64,000 nucleotides of DNA from Gammaproteobacteria bacterium (lineage in GTDB: Bacteria; Pseudomonadota; Gammaproteobacteria; Poriferisulfidales; Poriferisulfidaceae): contig JAPPLD010000003.1 of assembly GCA_028819565.1 (NCBI GenBank), forward strand, positions 62,001-126,000, given 5' to 3'. A program made the position numbers and the translations under genes. Of this stretch, positions 62,931 to 64,000 are shown piece by piece (position 1 is the first letter of the stretch; the number at the start of each line of letters is the position of its first letter). The notes under the pieces are model-generated. The model was not told the DNA's origin. It saw only the letters and a program-made list of their open reading frames with translations, and did no database searches.

Positions 62931-63691
62931 AACAACTTCTTGCACTGTCGCTGTGGCTGGTGTCGCTGCCGGCCCTAGGGGTGTCTTCCCTGGTTTACGT
63001 CGGCGACCCACTTCCGGTGCTGCTGCCGGTCGGGAAAGAACGGCGGATTGAGATCGAGGGTGCACGGGAAGTTCGTGTCGGGCTGTCCGAGTCGCTGAGA
63101 AAGCGCCTGGGCGTTGAAAGTGCAGGCCCCCATGTCTGGCTAACCGCCCAGGACACCCTGTTTCCGCAGCGCGTGTACCTTGAGACTGAAACCGGATTGC
63201 TGGTGTTGGTCATCCGGACCGACCCGCGAGCATCGGCGGAACCGTTGAGCATCGCGGTTGATTTAAGCGGTTCCCAAAATTCGCCTGTGCCGCCGTCCGA
63301 GAAGTCGCCCAATTACGTGGATCTGGCGCGTTACGCCATTCAAGCGCTGTACGCGCCAGACCACCGCGAGGAGCCGATTCGTGGGATCAGGCGGACCCCG
63401 GTCGATGAACAGCCCGTCGCCTTGTTCCGTTGCCGGGACGCCTATCCCTCTGCATGCGGGGGCGCGGTTGAGTCCGTTCCCCATACCGCATGGGAAGCGC
63501 AGCCCTATTACGTGACCGCGGTCACGATCCGGAATCGCCTGTCCGAACCTTTAGAGCTTGACCCTCGCGACATCCGCGGCCGGTTCGTGGCGTCTACTAT
63601 CGTGCATCCCTATCTCGAAGCGGCCGGAAGTCTCCGGGATGCCACCACGGTCGTATTGATTTCCCGTATTCCATTCGGACAGGCTCAATGA
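62927..63691 (+). CDS. TIGR03749-like (DUF3438) conjugative element protein
   Basis: The 254-residue product has a signal peptide (LLALSLWLVSLPALG) and a periplasmic beta-rich domain. GDPLPVLLPVGKERRIEIEG near the start and LYAPDHREEPIRGIRR in the middle match DUF3438/TIGR03749, a VirB9/TraK-like outer-complex component by position and topology. The ATG at 62927 overlaps the upstream stop (ATGA) and the stop overlaps the next ATG. A CRDAYPSAC pair of cysteines could form a disulfide. Confidence 0.85.
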   Translation: MKQLLALSLWLVSLPALGVSSLVYVGDPLPVLLPVGKERRIEIEGAREVRVGLSESLRKRLGVESAGPHVWLTAQDTLFPQRVYLETETGLLVLVIRTDPRASAEPLSIAVDLSGSQNSPVPPSEKSPNYVDLARYAIQALYAPDHREEPIRGIRRTPVDEQPVALFRCRDAYPSACGGAVESVPHTAWEAQPYYVTAVTIRNRLSEPLELDPRDIRGRFVASTIVHPYLEAAGSLRDATTVVLISRIPFGQAQ

Positions 63692-64000
63692 ATACGCGCC
63701 GTTCGTTGTTCGCATTGTTGGCAGGAGTGGCCCTGTTGCTGCTGCTGTCGGTGACATTCTTGTCTACTTCCCCGCCCCCCGACGAATCAGAGAACCCGGT
63801 TTCCGCCAGCCGGGAACTGGATGAGGCTGCCGAGGAAGTCCGTGCTGTGGCGACCAGCATGCGCCGCTTGGAGCAGAAGATATTGGATCAGGCGGTGCAG
63901 ATTCGCGAACTTGGCGAATCGTTTGCCCAGATGGGTCACCGCGTCGAGCAGTTGAAGCAGTATCAGCGGAGGCAGGAGGAAAGCTTGGCGGTCGTGCCGC
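63688..64000 (+). CDS. TIGR03752-like conjugative element protein, N-terminal part (truncated by window edge)
   Basis: The first 104 residues are visible: an N-terminal membrane helix (LFALLAGVALLLLLSVTFLS), a short proline-rich linker, and a long coiled coil (EVRAVATSMRRLEQKILDQA onward). This and the position after the TIGR03749-like gene match TIGR03752, a TraB/VirB10-like scaffold protein of ICE secretion systems. The start overlaps the upstream stop. The C-terminal domain lies beyond base 64000. Confidence 0.8.
   Translation, partial: MNTRRSLFALLAGVALLLLLSVTFLSTSPPPDESENPVSASRELDEAAEEVRAVATSMRRLEQKILDQAVQIRELGESFAQMGHRVEQLKQYQRRQEESLAVVP

Overview
The window is a stretch of a gammaproteobacterial chromosome, moderately GC-rich. 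The assignment rests on gene content and order: rnr-rlmB-purD, rpoZ-spoT-ridA-recG, pilD-coaE-zapD, bamD next to rluD-pgeF, and a conjugative-element gene set typical of Proteobacteria. I cannot name the genus.

Region 1 (1-13.9 kb) is a defence block. After the 3' end of a membrane methyltransferase/sterol-reductase-like gene comes a Xre-RES toxin-antitoxin pair. A complete type I-G (formerly I-U) CRISPR-Cas system follows, all on the minus strand: a cas4-cas1 fusion and cas2, a leader, a 14-repeat array, then cas3, csx17 (cas8), csb1 (cas7) and csb2 (cas5-cas6). The array lies between the adaptation and effector genes. A PIN-like (DUF4411) gene with a HTH/ImmA-like protease gene closes the block.

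Region 2 (14-22.4 kb, minus strand) looks like one long operon: a small membrane protein, cysS, hisI, an Aas-like transporter/acyl-ACP synthetase fusion, a membrane-anchored FMN glutamate-synthase-like protein, and a CPA1-type antiporter homologue that has lost its signature aspartates.

Region 3 (22.4-26.9 kb) is an accessory island: a degenerate tRNA-like sequence, an intact DarTG module, a small conserved gene, a GIY-YIG-like gene, a BrnTA pair with a frameshifted toxin, and a ParD antitoxin whose ParE partner is cut to about 18 codons.

Region 4 (26.9-39.1 kb) carries a conserved unknown gene with a 2-oxoglutarate oxygenase. Next is a tightly packed fatty-acid beta-oxidation operon (fadE, fadI, fadJ and a fadD-like gene) headed by a YiiX-like hydrolase. 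A secreted metallophosphoesterase on the opposite strand follows.

Region 5 (39.2-59.6 kb) is core housekeeping: rnr, rlmB, purD, rho, trxA, rpoZ, spoT, ridA, recG, zapD, coaE, pilD, a PQQ-type sugar dehydrogenase, nadE, bamD, rluD and pgeF.

Region 6 (59.7 kb to the end) begins a type IV secretion cluster of the integrating-conjugative-element kind, with coupled genes running off the window. It is punctuated by AT-rich hairpin elements, also present at 48.5 kb, and by a strongly folded RNA leader.

The main points for a second look are the sandwiched I-G array, the twin-operator and apparently leaderless Xre-RES promoter, the decayed toxins in the island, two enzymes missing signature residues, the hairpin repeat family and the structured leader.
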